Origin: Sacculina carcini | Taxonomy: Eukaryota > Arthropoda > Thecostraca > Sacculinidae | Direction: 5' to 3' | Assembly: GCA_916048095.2 (NCBI GenBank) | Contig: OU696575.1 | Coordinates: 4,745,501 to 4,809,500, forward strand | Length of the DNA stretch: 64,000 bases | Shown: piece after piece, positions 20,060 through 32,547 of the stretch | How positions within the stretch are numbered: the first letter of the stretch is position 1 | How the letters are laid out: each line of letters opens with the position of its first letter | Made by a program: the position numbers and the translations under genes | The notes under the pieces: model-generated | Seen by the model: only the letters and a program-made list of their open reading frames with translations | What the model was told of the DNA's origin: nothing | The model's database searches: none

Positions 20060-22615
20060 CTCAGCCATCTATGCAGTACAACCAATACTGCAATTTGCTA
20101 ACTTATAATGTCTGTGATCTCTCTAGCCGGAAGAAGCGGATCATGGTTTGTGATAGGTGTCAGCTGAATTTCCACCTAGCCCGCGCGGGATTGACACATA
20201 CCCAGGCTAACGAATTGCTTATGCGGCACTGAGACGGCTGTCTCCAGGACGACGCTCTAGAAGACCCCGTGGATGGAGAGACAAGACATGCCGACACTGA
20301 TACACCAGCTGACCTAGATGCTACCCTGGACGACTCATCGATTGCGTTCGCCAGTACGTTCCGCACAGCGCTCGACATCGCATGGCTATTGATATAGCCT
20401 CCGCCATTAACACATCTCGGCAGTAACGCTCAATATGTTAATGGTGGTGCATATCGTCCTACCCCTACAACACCCACTGGTCATAGTCGTGGCTATATTT
20501 GACGAGACAACTGGAGCTGTGACCGCTACAGACTGACCGGACTTCAAAGACGCCCTGGCTCGTCTGGTGAGAAGCAAGTGTGCAGATGGTGACATTCGAA
20601 GCGCACTTCGTCTCCTACCACTACCAACAGCGTCTCTCCCCGAGTTCAGAAGTGACTCAATCTATTCAAGCCAATCACCCGCCAGCTCCCGAGGACGAAA
20701 AACCCTGCTTTCATAACGGAGGGATATCCTGGCCCAGACGTGAGAGAAAACGACGCCATGCAGGCCAACTATTGTTTTTCTACCGGTTCTTCCGGTGGTA
20801 TCGGCGGTATCCAACCACTCCACTTGTTCCAGTTGGTATCTATGAAGACAGCGGAGGTGGGTCGGCAGCTGCTCACGGCGTTGACCAAACTTTGCAGCTG
20901 CGCCATAGTCGGCAACATCCCCGGCTTCGCCAGGTATGCCTTTTTCAGCGCAAGGCTGATATCCCTGAGTCGACCGTCAAATGAGGCTGGAGTGAAGTTT
21001 CGTCTCGCGCAGCTGGGCGTTGGTAAGCCGATCCACTGTGAGGTGGCCGCCCATGTCACGTGAGACGTTGTCAAGGCAGCCCCTGGCTGTCAGGACCACG
21101 TCATCTTGAAACTTGGGATCACCAACGCATTTATCACGGTGACGAAGGCGGCGGTCCTGTTTGTCCGCGTTTCCCCGCAGCTACGCCGCTCGTCGTTCAG
21201 GCATACTACGAACCGACGACACTCTATCTTGGCTCCAGCAGGATCTGATCTTATCATAGAGTAAAGCTAGGCAATCCCCTAGTAATCTATTTGTTTGCTC
21301 TTGTTATCGACCCTGTGACAATGATGGTGAAATCACCACTCAACCTGTGCTACTTGGATAACGCAACACTCGGAATACCAGTAGATGTTGTCGTTACCGA
21401 CGTAGATCGTTACCGTCGTGACCCGTTATCGTCGCAACCTATACCAATGACCCGCTCTTCGGGTCATCGGTTTAGAGCTTAACCGGACAAAATGCAAAGG
21501 CATATGCCTGGCGCCAACTACCACCAGCTACCACCTAGTTGAAGGCGAGGAGTCCAATAACTGCAACAAAAATGGCAGCGTAGACTACTACACTGCAAGT
21601 ACCATATATAATGAGACGGTAAGTCTACTCCGCGCCGCCAAGTCCATCCCGCTGCCAAGTCAATGCCGCTGTCACTAACAGTGCGCCAGGGGGCATCGGT
21701 GCGCGGTGTCTTGTGAATTTGTCTCTTCACGCACACATATCCTTCCAAGAGGCTGTTAAGTCGTATTAACAGCCGTGACAACAGCGACAGACGAGCCTCC
21801 CTAGTGTCCGACATCATCAACTTCATATAACACCGATGCCCCGAATTCAACAAAGATGCGCCACTCAGCCGGCGTCGCCTAGACGACCTTGCCTCCAACT
21901 CCAAATCCGCAGCACTTGATCTTCCACGCGACCCAATAGGACCGTGCCAGACTTCTCGCTACAGCAGTGCCTGGTTGTCCGCTTTGCCGGTGTCTAACCT
22001 TGATCCGTTGTTGCATGACGATGCCATCAGGATCGGCGTGGCACTCCGACTGGGAACGCCCGTCCAGCAGCTACACAGGTGCCGGTGCAGCGTAATGACG
22101 GGCTAATTGGGACTCGACAGCTTGTCTTGCCAACATAATCCTGGTCGTTTGCAACGCCACTGAGCCTTGAACGATGTGGTTTTCCGGAGTTTGGTATCTG
22201 AGGGACTTGCAGCTAGCCTGGAGACCTTAGGGCTAGACCGAAGCGATGGGAGACGTCCGGATGACATTACCTGCTTCCCTTTCAGGAGAGGTCGGATGCT
22301 GGGATGGGGTGCGGCGTGCAGCAACACTTTCGGAAGGCCACATCTGGTAGTGGGCTTTGAGGCCAGGAGCTGCCGCACTAGCGGCCGAAGTGCGCAAACG
22401 CAGACAGTACGCCGCTCTCAGCCGTCATTACGAATTCGTCCTTCTAGCTGTGTAAATCACCGGAGTTTTTGGGGCTGCATTCAGCGAGTTACTGACCGCG
22501 CTCGGTCGACGGATGAGTGGACGATCTGGCGAGATACGACAGACCACCTGGTTCCGACAGCGTGTGATCCTGGCAGTAGTACGCGGCAATGCTACAGCCG
22601 CTTGTTATTGATATG
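20060..22615 (+). pseudogene. Decayed LINE with restriction-like endonuclease
   Basis: Several plus-strand frames carry the order expected of an RLE-type LINE, related to the proteins often annotated as R2-like. A zinc-finger start (VCDRCQLNFHLARAGLTHTQ) lies near 20142. An RT segment (SSGGIGGIQPLHLFQLVS) lies near 20790. Near 22170-22360 is a C-terminal block with LDRSDGRRPDDIT followed by GRMLGWGAACSNTF, the RPD...(D/E)xT arrangement of the endonuclease. A final conserved tail (FSELLTALGRRMSGRSGE) lies near 22480. Stops and frameshifts are frequent and the YxDD box was not located with certainty, so this is an old dead copy. Confidence 0.6.
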
Positions 22616-22894
22616 TTTTGTTAAGCAAATAATAGATATTGTGCGTGCTAAAAAATCGCACGTTACCCCTGAGTTTCAACTAACTAGAAAGACAATCTAT
22701 CAAGATGTTCCAATATCATTCATTGGGTCAGAGTTTACCTGTTTTCACTCCCCATCACGCAGAACTGGCAAGCCTGCGACTGTGACAAGCTGCAAAATCG
22801 AACGGTGCGATTCAGGCCGCATGTGTTGGTAGTCTCCACACGCCGACTGTAGGCAGCGTTGACAAACACTGGCTGACATCGCTGCAATTATCGT

Positions 22895-22928
<34 letters not shown>

Positions 22929-23587
22929 GACACACATAAACACATTGATGAATAATCGAGTCCGTCAACTCCTCAATGGAACATTGTATATGTGAAAAGT
23001 TGATAATACAATTAATTATACCAATGAAATGTATTTAACATAAAAATCAATTTATTTATATAATATATTACGTGGATAATCTGATAAATGTTCATATGCA
23101 GAAGGTCTCGGTCGGAGAATTGTCCATGTCGCAATATTTCAGGCTATGAGGAAAATTTGCCTTGAAAACTTCCCATTCTAGCATATATTACTTGCCGCTC
23201 ATAACAAACTTGCTTGTCGCTCACCTGCCAATATAATATCAGTCACTTTCGGTAAAAATAATGCTACCTGGAAGAGCAGAGGAAATAGAAGTAACATAAC
23301 TTAGTGTTGAAGTAATTCAATAGGAAATTTTGTTCAAATTTATATTGTTTCCACATAAAAGCTGTTTGCTGTATCAAATTAAACTTGTTAAACGTTGTCC
23401 GTTTGCATTTAACGAAATTCTCAGTACCATCCTCATATCCAGGCTATCATACAGAGTGGCACACACACACACATACATACATACAGGTCATCATATAGAG
23501 TGACATACACATACAGGTCATCATAGAGTGCTGCTTATTAATTTATAAATATACATATTTAATGATGTTGCTGCAGTTGGACTATTG

Positions 23588-23628
<41 letters not shown>

Positions 23629-24359
23629 TGTGTGAGTGTGTGGGTGTGTGTGTGTGTGTGGGTGTGGGGGTGCGTGTGTGGATGTGGGTGTGTGTGTGTG
23701 GGTGTGGGTGTGTGTGTGTGTGTGTGTGTGTGCGTGTGTGTGTGTGCTTATGAGCTGTTCTGATTCTGTCTCACCTCATATAATTTCCCGTGTGCTGTTG
23801 TTTTCTAATGCAATTGCTTGTTTTCTCTCTTTTCTCTTCTGTGTTCCCTGTTTTGATATGCGCCTTCTTATTATTGAATTATACTTTCTGCATACATGTC
23901 ATGTCATGATGCAAAATAAATGATATTACATGAAAAACTCATTGACGAAACTTAATAATAATTCATTTTACTATTATAATGTCATCTTACTCATCACGCT
24001 TTGAATTCAGATGTCATTAAATACCCCTCTAGTCGTGTGCACGATTTATTTGTGTTCCTATATTGTCACAATCGTGCTTCGCTAAGTATCACCTTCTAAT
24101 TGGCATATTTACCTATGGTATTTTGACAATTTTGTTAGGTCTAAAATATATTCTATTATTATGTGTCTGCGTGAGGGTGTTTTCTGTATTTTTGTTTTTT
24201 TCTAAAGCGGTATGTTTTATCTAATTTCGTTATGTTTGCTCCGTGTTATAGCATATCGCAAACGTGTTATAATAAGATCAATACAAATAAACTTAATGTA
24301 ATGTATGTATTTCGACAATACCAAGAGATGCAAAGGAATGCATATCAAAGCATTTTCAC
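22616..24359. other. Non-coding with two long dinucleotide repeats
   Basis: An alternating purine-pyrimidine tract (AC and GC) occupies 22897-22941. A compound (GT)n with interspersed GGGTGTGG motifs spans about 23588-23748. Such tracts may adopt Z-DNA. No exon was recognised in the rest, which is AT-rich. Confidence 0.5.
23588..23748. repeat. (GT)n compound microsatellite
   Basis: About 160 bases of GT repeats with GG interruptions between 23640 and 23710. The ORFs through it (VCVCVC) are artefacts. Confidence 0.9.
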
Positions 24360-24560
24360 ATAAGATATGTATCTCAACTTGAACTACGTAGTAGTCATGT
24401 TAAGCTGGACCAGCCAAGGACAGCGGACGATAAATGTCTCGCCCACCGAACTTATGACTACGCAGCCCCTAGGATATATAAATCATTGCCTCACGTTCTT
24501 AGAGAACAATGCTTGCTTTCATCTTTCCGGAAACATTTGAAAACATTTATCTTCTAAAAT
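24360..24560 (+). pseudogene. C-terminal end of a LINE ORF2
   Basis: The frame ending in a stop near 24557 encodes CLAHRTYDYAAPRIYKSLP followed by SSFRKHLKTFIF. This is the usual C-terminal wording of CR1/L2-type LINE proteins (YAAPRLWNSLP ... SFKKHLKTFLF). Nothing further upstream is recognisable, so only the last 60 or so codons survive. Confidence 0.55.
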
Positions 24561-25155
24561 GTGACAATTGCTCAAAATGTCTGCATTTATTATCATGTTG
24601 TTGTTGTATCAATAGATAATATGCATATGTTTCTACAATGTTTCCTTGATGTTTCATTCTCTCTTTGCGTTCGATATTTTTCTACAGCGCATCTGAAACA
24701 GTGTGTGTGCATATTTGCGCTTCATAAATCGTACATACTACCTTACATGCCATTGCTATGCACTGCTATACCATCGATGATTGTCACCTAACATATGAGT
24801 GTTGAAAGCAAAACAACGTTCACTTGAGATGAACATTAAACTGCGTATTTTATCGTATATATACAATGTTGTTAATGCACACTTCTTGATTTTCCCCGCT
24901 AGAATGTTAATCCTGCATTACGTCATCTTCCATAGTGACTATCATTTTGGACTCATTATATACAATCACCCCACAGTCATGACCATTAGTAATAATTGTT
25001 AAATGACTAGCCTGAGAAGAGCTGCACATTTCAATGACAATGTAAAGTGCATTGCATCAATGCACCCCACCATGAAATGCTATGATACGGTGAGACAGAC
25101 ACCAAACGACCATATGGAATTGACTCACTGTGTACACTATTACGAGTGCATGTGC
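24561..25155. other. AT-rich sequence without recognisable gene
   Basis: Short open frames only. The first part may be the 3' UTR of the LINE fragment just upstream. Confidence 0.35.
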
Positions 25156-25376
25156 TCTCACGTATGCACACGAGATTAAATTGTATTGCAGTTTCGCAAC
25201 TTGCAATTTTCTTCCTCTTGGTATCTATTTTTCTGACCAACGGTTCCACATTGGCCAGCTAGTGAAGCATCTTTGCAGCCAAGATCAGAAGTAAGCAAGA
25301 AACATCGAGTCCAAGAGGAATATAATTGCAAGTTGCGAAACTGCAATACAATTTAATCTCGTGTGCATGCGTGAGA
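25156..25376. repeat. Hairpin-forming inverted repeat
   Basis: The arms at 25156-25221 and 25311-25376 are about 65 bases each and nearly perfect reverse complements (for example GCACACGAGATTAAATTG against CAATTTAATCTCGTGTGC). The spacer is about 89 bases. No transposon ends or target duplications were recognised around it. Confidence 0.75.
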
Positions 25377-26844
25377 AAATTATACCTGGTTATAGCAACA
25401 TTAAGCTATATGACGTGTGTATAAGTATCTAGGTCACCACTGGTTACGTTTCGGTCGTACACTTATTTGATTCAAATGAATCGCATTAATTTAATTAATT
25501 TATGTTTTTTTGGGCAAAATAGGCAAAACTTTAGATGAATGAGCTAAATAGGCATTTTTCTGGGAAAACCCAGAACAATGCCAATTTTAAAAGGCATATG
25601 CCTATTGAAATACATAGGCAAAGCAAATGCATAGGGATAAATGCCTATTTGTAAAAGGCAAATATAGACATTTTATCTGAACATCCAGCCTTTACGTATA
25701 ACTATTACGTACTAACTATAACGCAAGGGAATAATAAACGACTAACCTGGGAAAATATAATTATGCGTGCTATTCAATTTACTTGGTTGTTCATTTAAAA
25801 ACACAAATTATAAAATTAGCAAACTGAGATATGACAAGTAATACAAATCAATCTGCCATATATAATATAATTTCTAATTTGCCTACTTTGATTTCTCAGT
25901 TTAATCATGATTTTGTATGAATTCTTATGATGAGTGTCTAGTCACCTGAGCTTTGCCCAGAAAGTAGCAAGGACTCTGCGCATTATCTCGTTGTTGCTGT
26001 GAGTGTTGCAGCGCTGAGCTGTGCTGAGTCGACACAAACACACACAGCCTCAACCAGAAACATAACACCAACAACAGCGACTGTCTCGATACCATTACGC
26101 GTGACTGTATCCCGCACGTTCGTCCTCTAGCGTGAATTTCCAGAAATCACCTCACAGCACACTTGGAAGACCACGACAGACCGGCGACTGATCTTGTCAT
26201 TCACCACCATCCCACGCAGTCCCCCGTGCGTATCTAGCTCAAGTAAGCACCATTACACTCCAGTGGCACTTCTAAACGGTGCTCAAAATGGCGGATCATG
26301 CGTTGATGAACGCAGACAAGCGTTATCAGAAGCATAAGTGTAAATAAACATCTTGTGCGGCCGCAAATTCAAGGTACCAGAGTATGCCTGCATTCGTTAA
26401 GTAAGTATGTATGCTCTCCCAGTCGTGTAACCTGCCTTGTACGAATAGAATCACGCACCTTTGCCGTATCATTCTAACAGAGTGCCTATTCTGGTGAACA
26501 CTTGAGTCATATATATTCTGGGGTTCAAACATATACCCGTAAGCACACACACACATACACATACACACACACCCACATACACATACACACACGCATGAGA
26601 TAAATGTCTGTTCAGGCTGTTCTGCACTCCAGATATAAACAAACAGGCAAGCGTACTGTGCACCGTTCGTATTTGATGAACGCCCACGGAGTGTATCATA
26701 TCACTCAACCTCTGCGTACTTTCTGTTATTGAAAGGCATCCCATTTAACTTACGGTTATTTTTTATATCTCCTTCTAAATGAGGGCAATATCAAACATTC
26801 ATTCCAACGAAGGATTTGACAACTAACTATGACACGTCTAAACC
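25377..26844. other. Non-coding; AGGCAT/ATGCCT cluster, GC-richer patch, AC repeat
   Basis: The region 25530-25680 has repeated AGGCAT and ATGCCT motifs, including AGGCATATGCCT. The segment 25960-26330 is richer in GC and ends near TCAAGTAAGC, a donor-like sequence; it could be an untranslated first exon, but nothing confirms this. An AC-rich run lies at 26545-26600. Confidence 0.35.
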
Positions 26845-27330
26845 AATTGTATCATCATACTGGAAATTTTGTCATCTACAAAACGGTATAAATTTGAATT
26901 TTCCAAAGTGTATTGAGAAAAAGTTGCGGCGGTGTGAAGTCAAAATGACAAAGTCAAAAATGCAAAATTAGCACTGAAAAACGCGAATATTTTGGTCAAT
27001 ATTTCGCTATCTATTCCCCATAAACCAGCAATGGTACAGCTATAAAAATTATACTATTGTGTAGATAATTTTGTGCTCTACAAGAAAAATTATAATTTAT
27101 ACCCACAAATGATACAAAAAACGTGTAAAATTGGCAAAATTCTCAAATACATCCAAAATTACACATGAACACCGGGTGACTAAAATTAATTCATTTTTCT
27201 ACTATTTCTCAGTAACTATTTGTTACACATAAAAATAAATTATACCATCGTGCTAGAAATTTTGTTTTCTACAATATGATATAATTTGTAATTTTCCAAA
27301 GTGTATCTGAAGGAAGTTACGGCGGTGTAA
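26845..27330. repeat. Degenerate ~190-bp tandem repeat (about 3 units)
   Basis: Units starting near 26845, 27033 and 27231 share GGAAATTTTGTC-TCTACAA followed, in the first and third, by TTTTCCAAAGTGTAT and GGCGGTGTRAAGTCAAAA. The middle unit is the most diverged. The repeats are AT-rich and non-coding. Confidence 0.6.
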
Positions 27331-27543
27331 AGTCAAAAGCACATATTACCAATTTGACAGCTATTATGCGCACTTGCGATTACACAGGAATATACACCGA
27401 TTAAATTTCACTGAAGCCCAATCACAATTAAGAATGCATCATATAAGCTCCAAGCATGGATGGTGTGTTTTTATTGGGTACAGTTTAATTAATGCTACAC
27501 TATACTGAATAGAAAAGCTTTATTGTCCTCAATATTTACACAT

Positions 27544-30019
27544 GAATTGTTCCGGCCGACGGGCGGGTAAAATACTACTGGGAACAAAGTTAACTACTGA
27601 ATTTTACTGTATAATTTAATTGGTTTAATTTCAAGATGCATAAGCTTAAGTTGCATAAGGACATGGGTTGTAATATCATGCAATGCCAACTATACGAATA
27701 TGCTGTTTAGCGGACGCATAAATCTGGAAATATAGAGATGACAGAAAGTTTCATTGTTTTGATAGTGTTACACTTCACACACGAAGGACGGGTGTGAATT
27801 TGAGCAGTGTTGAGGGAAAAACATCGTTAATAATTAAAACAAGAATTTACAAATTTGACTTTTTCTGTTGGTCGTTTTTCATCAATTTTCTTAGTGTTTG
27901 TTTCGTGTTTGAGTTCTGAATTATTCCGCACGACGGGCAGCTTTAAATATGAGGCGGGTTGTGGAAAAATATGTTTTCTAAATTGAAACATAAATTTCAC
28001 ATTTAGACTTTTATATTGGCTAAAACATTCCTATGGGTTTGTTTTTCTTTTTCAATTTTCACTAATTTTTTTATGAATTGAATATTAATTATATTTTATG
28101 AACTGTTCCGCACGACGGGCGGGCTTAAATGTATCTATAAAGGGTGGGTTTAAATGATAGCGAGGTATATGATATTTTGCTAGCAGTAAATATTCTAGCG
28201 ATAAAAGTAGAATAGCTCTTGAGCAAATAATTTTGGAGAATGATGTGAACCTTTAAATATATTTTGCGATCTGATGATATATGTATTAGGAATAATACGT
28301 AGCAGAATATAGATTGCATAATATAATATCGGCTGTAATATCAAGGGCTTTAATATCGGTGTAATCAAAAAAATAACAACTGTATGAATATGATGCATTA
28401 GTGGAAGCATTAACCGGGAATTATGAGATAATATGATAATGGTGTATAATTATATCGCATTATGCAGCATATCTGAATTTAGCTGCCTTACAGTTTGGTT
28501 CCGATACTATATTGGCGGGTTGAGAGATAAGTATTGGTGGGACGCGTGTTTGGGACCCCTGGGGTAGATAATCTCAGTCTTCTGATTACAAATTATGATC
28601 GCTTCAGTATATTTTGTGATCACAAACTAATAAGTTAAATCACCTCAGACTAGGCTGAGTGCGGTCAAGATTGGATGGTTGGGTTGGGTTGGGTAGGTTT
28701 GACTCAGGTTATATTGGGTTTAAATGATAGCGGAAAATATATAAATTTTAGCAATAATTATTATAGCGGTAAAAGTAAAATAGTACTTAAGCAAATGATA
28801 TTGGGAAATGATGTTAAGTAATAAATATAGTTTGGAAACATTCTGATGAAAAGATTTCATCATCTTTCATTGTTTGTTTCGTGTTTGTCTTCTGAATTAT
28901 ACCACACGACGGGCAGATTTATATATCAGGCGGGTTGAGGGATAATATTTGTCAAAATAAGAACAAAAATATTCACATTTAGACTTTTCTATTGGTTAAG
29001 ATATTTATAGGTCAATTTTTTGGTTTTCAATTTGTATTCAATATATTTTATGGATTTGATATGAATTTTATTGTATGAATTGTTCCGCACGACGGGCGGG
29101 TTTAAAAAAGTGTTTTTTAGTTCATTTTTTCAAATGGTTCATTTGAAAAAAGGTAATTAAAAAAAAAAAAATGCTCCGCGGTCAGCAACTATAGACAATA
29201 GAACGTTCAATTTCCCCTGTATAATTAATCCATACACAAAACCAATGGATTTGACTTCAAATATAAATTTTATTGTATGAATTGTTCCGCACGAGGGACG
29301 GGTTTTAAAAAAGTGTTTCAATTTTTTAGTTCATTTTCTCAAATGGTTCATTTAAAGATTTTAAGGATTTTTCATTTAAGGATTTTTTTTAATAAAAATG
29401 CTCCGCGGGCAGCAACTATAGACAATATAACGTTCAATTTACCCTGTAGAATTAATCCATACACAAAACCAATGGATTTGACTTCAAGATGCAGAACGGA
29501 TCGTGTTCGAGTTCTGAATTATTCAGCACGACGGGCGGTTTTAAAAATGACTCAGGCGGACTGAGGGGAAATATTGTGTCGATATAATTATAATTATAAT
29601 TAATACAAATAATTAAACTTATAATTTTCAATAGATTAATATTTTTATGAGTGTACCCTATTTCATTTCTATTTTTCCATATTTTTATGAATTGAATATG
29701 AATTTCATGTTATGAATTGCTCCGCACAACGGGCGGGTTTTAATGCTATATATACATAAAGAAGAAATTATATGTCTGTCTGTGTATGTATGCTTGAATA
29801 TGAGGTGACATAATTGTGCTGGTTCATGGTTCGCTGGTCTAATGATCAAACGCAAACGAAGCGATGACTCATTTTTATGAAATAAAAATGTCCCTCGGGC
29901 AGCAATAAAACGTTCAATTTCACCGTGTAGAATGAATTCATAAACAAAACTAATGGATTTGATTTCAAGAACCAGAACGGATGGAATATTTTTATGAATT
30001 GCTCCGCACAACGGGCGGG
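27544..30019. repeat. Satellite-like array with a conserved GC-rich box
   Basis: Nine clear copies of a motif close to GAATTGTTCCGCACGACGGG followed by CGGG start at 27544, 27918, 28100, 28894, 29077, 29279, 29516, 29714 and 29996; a degraded one lies near 27781. The intervening sequence is AT-rich and much more diverged. Spacing is often 180-240 bases (182, 183, 202, 237, 198), so the ground unit is about 200 bp. A higher-order unit of about 976 bases is visible (27918 against 28894), with further shared blocks at 28150 and 28717. A second conserved box, CTCCGCGGGCAGCAA with the downstream GGATTTGACTTCAA, occurs at about 29171, 29400 and, diverged, 29885. No long coding frame is present. Confidence 0.8.
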
Positions 30020-31242
30020 TTTTAATGCTAGTATAATTATATATATGATTATATCAATCATCAATTATTCCCACTCCAGACCAGCCTTCCCTGATCCTGA
30101 TGCAGCCATAAACTTAGTATCCTCAATGACGGGTCGGGTCGACTTGCCGGCTTGCATGAAGGTGGCATTTTCCTGGTCCATTGACTCAATCAACGATGTA
30201 GTAGTGATGGATGGCAAAAGAGGAATACAGTGTTATCTGTTAAACCTGTTAGCTGAGTTCTTCCTTGATACAAATCCGTCAAGGTTTGAGATAAATAGGA
30301 GTTCGCATAGTCTTCAATAATGGCACCAGTCGTGTGTAATTACATTTAATTAAAAATAGCGCACTTTGGAGAAACTCAATGATGTTCAATGGATAAATGG
30401 ATGGAATTTCACTTGTTGGCAAAGGATTTATGAACTTCCCGCCTATTTTATGGACGTTTGAGTTATTGACAAAATCAGTTACACAAAACTAGCATCAGCA
30501 CACATGAGCACTCCATACAATAGTAAAAATATTCGTGGATCTGTATTGCTGGCAGGTGAGTTTTAATAATTAAACGTATTACATGTTTGCTTGTTGTTCA
30601 ACTGTTAAAAGAATGTTCAGATATGCAAACGTCACACATTGAGTGAAGAGTTGCCAAATGCAGACCAAATATTTCAAATATCAATTGAAAAACGCAGATA
30701 GAGCGTTGCAAGCATTTATTATGACATCAAGGTGATATACCATTAATCATGCATGACAGCATGTGCAGCAAATTGACATTGAAAGTAGGGTAACGCAAGG
30801 GAGTAGCCATCATGAATTTACAACAATGACGTTGGAAGAATATATATCAATGGCAGCACAGCGAATGCTGATAAATCTTAATGCAATTATGTTATTCTCA
30901 AGATTGTGGGATTCTATAACCGAATTAATTATATAAAATTGATACTTGCGGCCTTGAGAAAAATTCATGACGGTTTTGATCTACTTGAAATTGTGACACT
31001 AGGATGAATTTTAAAGATAAAATATTTACACAAGGTTCAAATAGGGGAAACACGAACAATGAATATGTCTACGTAAATAAATATGTAATCGAGATACCAC
31101 ATAAAAATATACTTGACAGAACCAATATCGTCCCTGTACATTAAACAATCTAATTCAATTTCATTTAGATTTGAGCAAGAGACTCTGCTATTTCAAAATC
31201 ATTATGAATATGTATGAAACAAGAATATGTAAGCCGGAAATC
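30020..31242. other. AT-rich sequence with one GC-richer open patch
   Basis: The patch 30075-30310 is richer in GC than its surroundings. It is open on the plus strand (MTGRVDLPACMKVAFSWSID) and partly open on the minus strand (MDQENATFMQAGKSTRPVIE). An acceptor-like CCCACTCCAG precedes it on the plus strand. I do not recognise either protein. The rest, to 31242, has no feature I can support. Confidence 0.3.
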
Positions 31243-32527
31243 TCACTTGCTCTTAGGAAGCCATATCTGGCAAAGCTTGCGCGCCTGGATTACACTGTCT
31301 TGCAGCTGTGATAAGTTCGCCGATTGCAACTCTTCAGCGCAATGCAAAAAATGCGACAACTTTTGCACGACTAAGCCGAAATAATCCAATGTCCTTTGTT
31401 GATGTGCGGGACATCTTGTAAACGACCTTTGAGAGCGGATCTTGCTCTTGAAGCAGCTGCATTTAAGTACAGGTAGTGGTAGCAGCCGATGCCAACCTCC
31501 CACAGAATACGGAGTTGACCTACTCCAGTCTCTGCCCAGAGTTTTACGATAATCAGTGTGAGAAGACACTGTGTTGGTTACAGACGTCAATGTCGGGCTA
31601 GTTATTCTGCGGACAGAAAACACTCGTTTCCTATTTATCATTGCTTGTAGGAAAATGCTCACTTCCTTTGGAATGCAAATATGTTTTTGCAAATCCTTTG
31701 CTCTTCCGTATGCTCTAGCACAAATATGACAAATACGAACTTGCCCTCTATCAAGTGTTTTCATATAGGCAGCAAGATATTTCGATTTTTGATAATATGA
31801 TGACAGTATAATTATATTTTCCGTTATTTCTTGATATCTGTTTTTATATTGTGAGTGGTTGGGTGTATAGTCACGGATATTGTGTTGGACTGAGCTATGT
31901 AATACAGATCTATGCGTAGTATCCTCATTTGATGATCGCTTTTGTGACTTGTTACAAGTATTATCAGCGGGCATACACGCCTTCAAAATGTGACATGTAT
32001 CAGTGTTTACAAGTGCACTCGTGCTGTCAGGCGATATTAAGTTTTTCACGTGACTGATATTAGTTTTGGGATTGCAACAGTAATCCACATGATACTTGGC
32101 TTCACTAGATTTTTCTTCGTTAAGGTCAAAATATGTGCATATTTCAAACGTAGATCTTTCATTTGCGGTCAGATCAGGTGATGTGTGCGCTATGTCTTCA
32201 ATCAGCCGACAATGTTGAATTTGCAAATGCTTATCTTTTCCCAAAACCTCGTTGACATTATGTTCTTTATCCTCACCCAAAACATGCCCGCAAGATTCCG
32301 ACAACTCTAGATTTTCTGTAGAAGAACACTCGATATTTCCTATACAATTTTGCTTATCAGCATATGAGCTGTTTACAATATAATGCGAAGGTTCGTTTGA
32401 TGAAAGATGAACACACATTTGTTTAATTTGTCTGGAATGTTCAAGTGATCTGAGGACACAAGACATTTTCTCTCTTCTGCTTGATAGACACATTCTCGAA
32501 CTTGACACTTCGTTAACAGCTTCGGAT
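31243..32527 (-). CDS. Host gene exon, single C2HC-like zinc finger protein (C-terminal)
   Basis: On the minus strand an open frame of about 428 codons runs from a splice acceptor (TTTGTTTGTGTTCACAG, exon start at 32527) to a stop at 31243. The first two thirds are hydrophilic, rich in Ser, Cys, His and Asn, and probably disordered. A zinc-finger-like motif, CHICARAYGRAKDLQKHIC, lies roughly two thirds along. The tail is basic, then helical (SANLSQLQDSVIQARKLCQI). It does not resemble any transposon protein I know and has no repeats or frameshifts, so it is probably the last coding exon of a host nuclear protein. The finger spacing is unusual, with the last Cys only two residues after the His. 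Function is unknown. Confidence 0.55.
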
Positions 32528-32547
32528 CTGTGAACACAAACAAACAA

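Noticed and set aside
23562-23923. Val-Cys-rich frames
   Set aside because: They are products of the (GT)n microsatellite.
25960-26330. Host promoter and untranslated first exon
   Set aside because: Only higher GC and a donor-like TCAAGTAAGC support it; there is no start codon or partner exon.
28655-28710. GGTTGGGTTGGGTTGGGT as a telomere or G-quadruplex site
   Set aside because: Only a few units lie inside the satellite-like array; too short to support either call.
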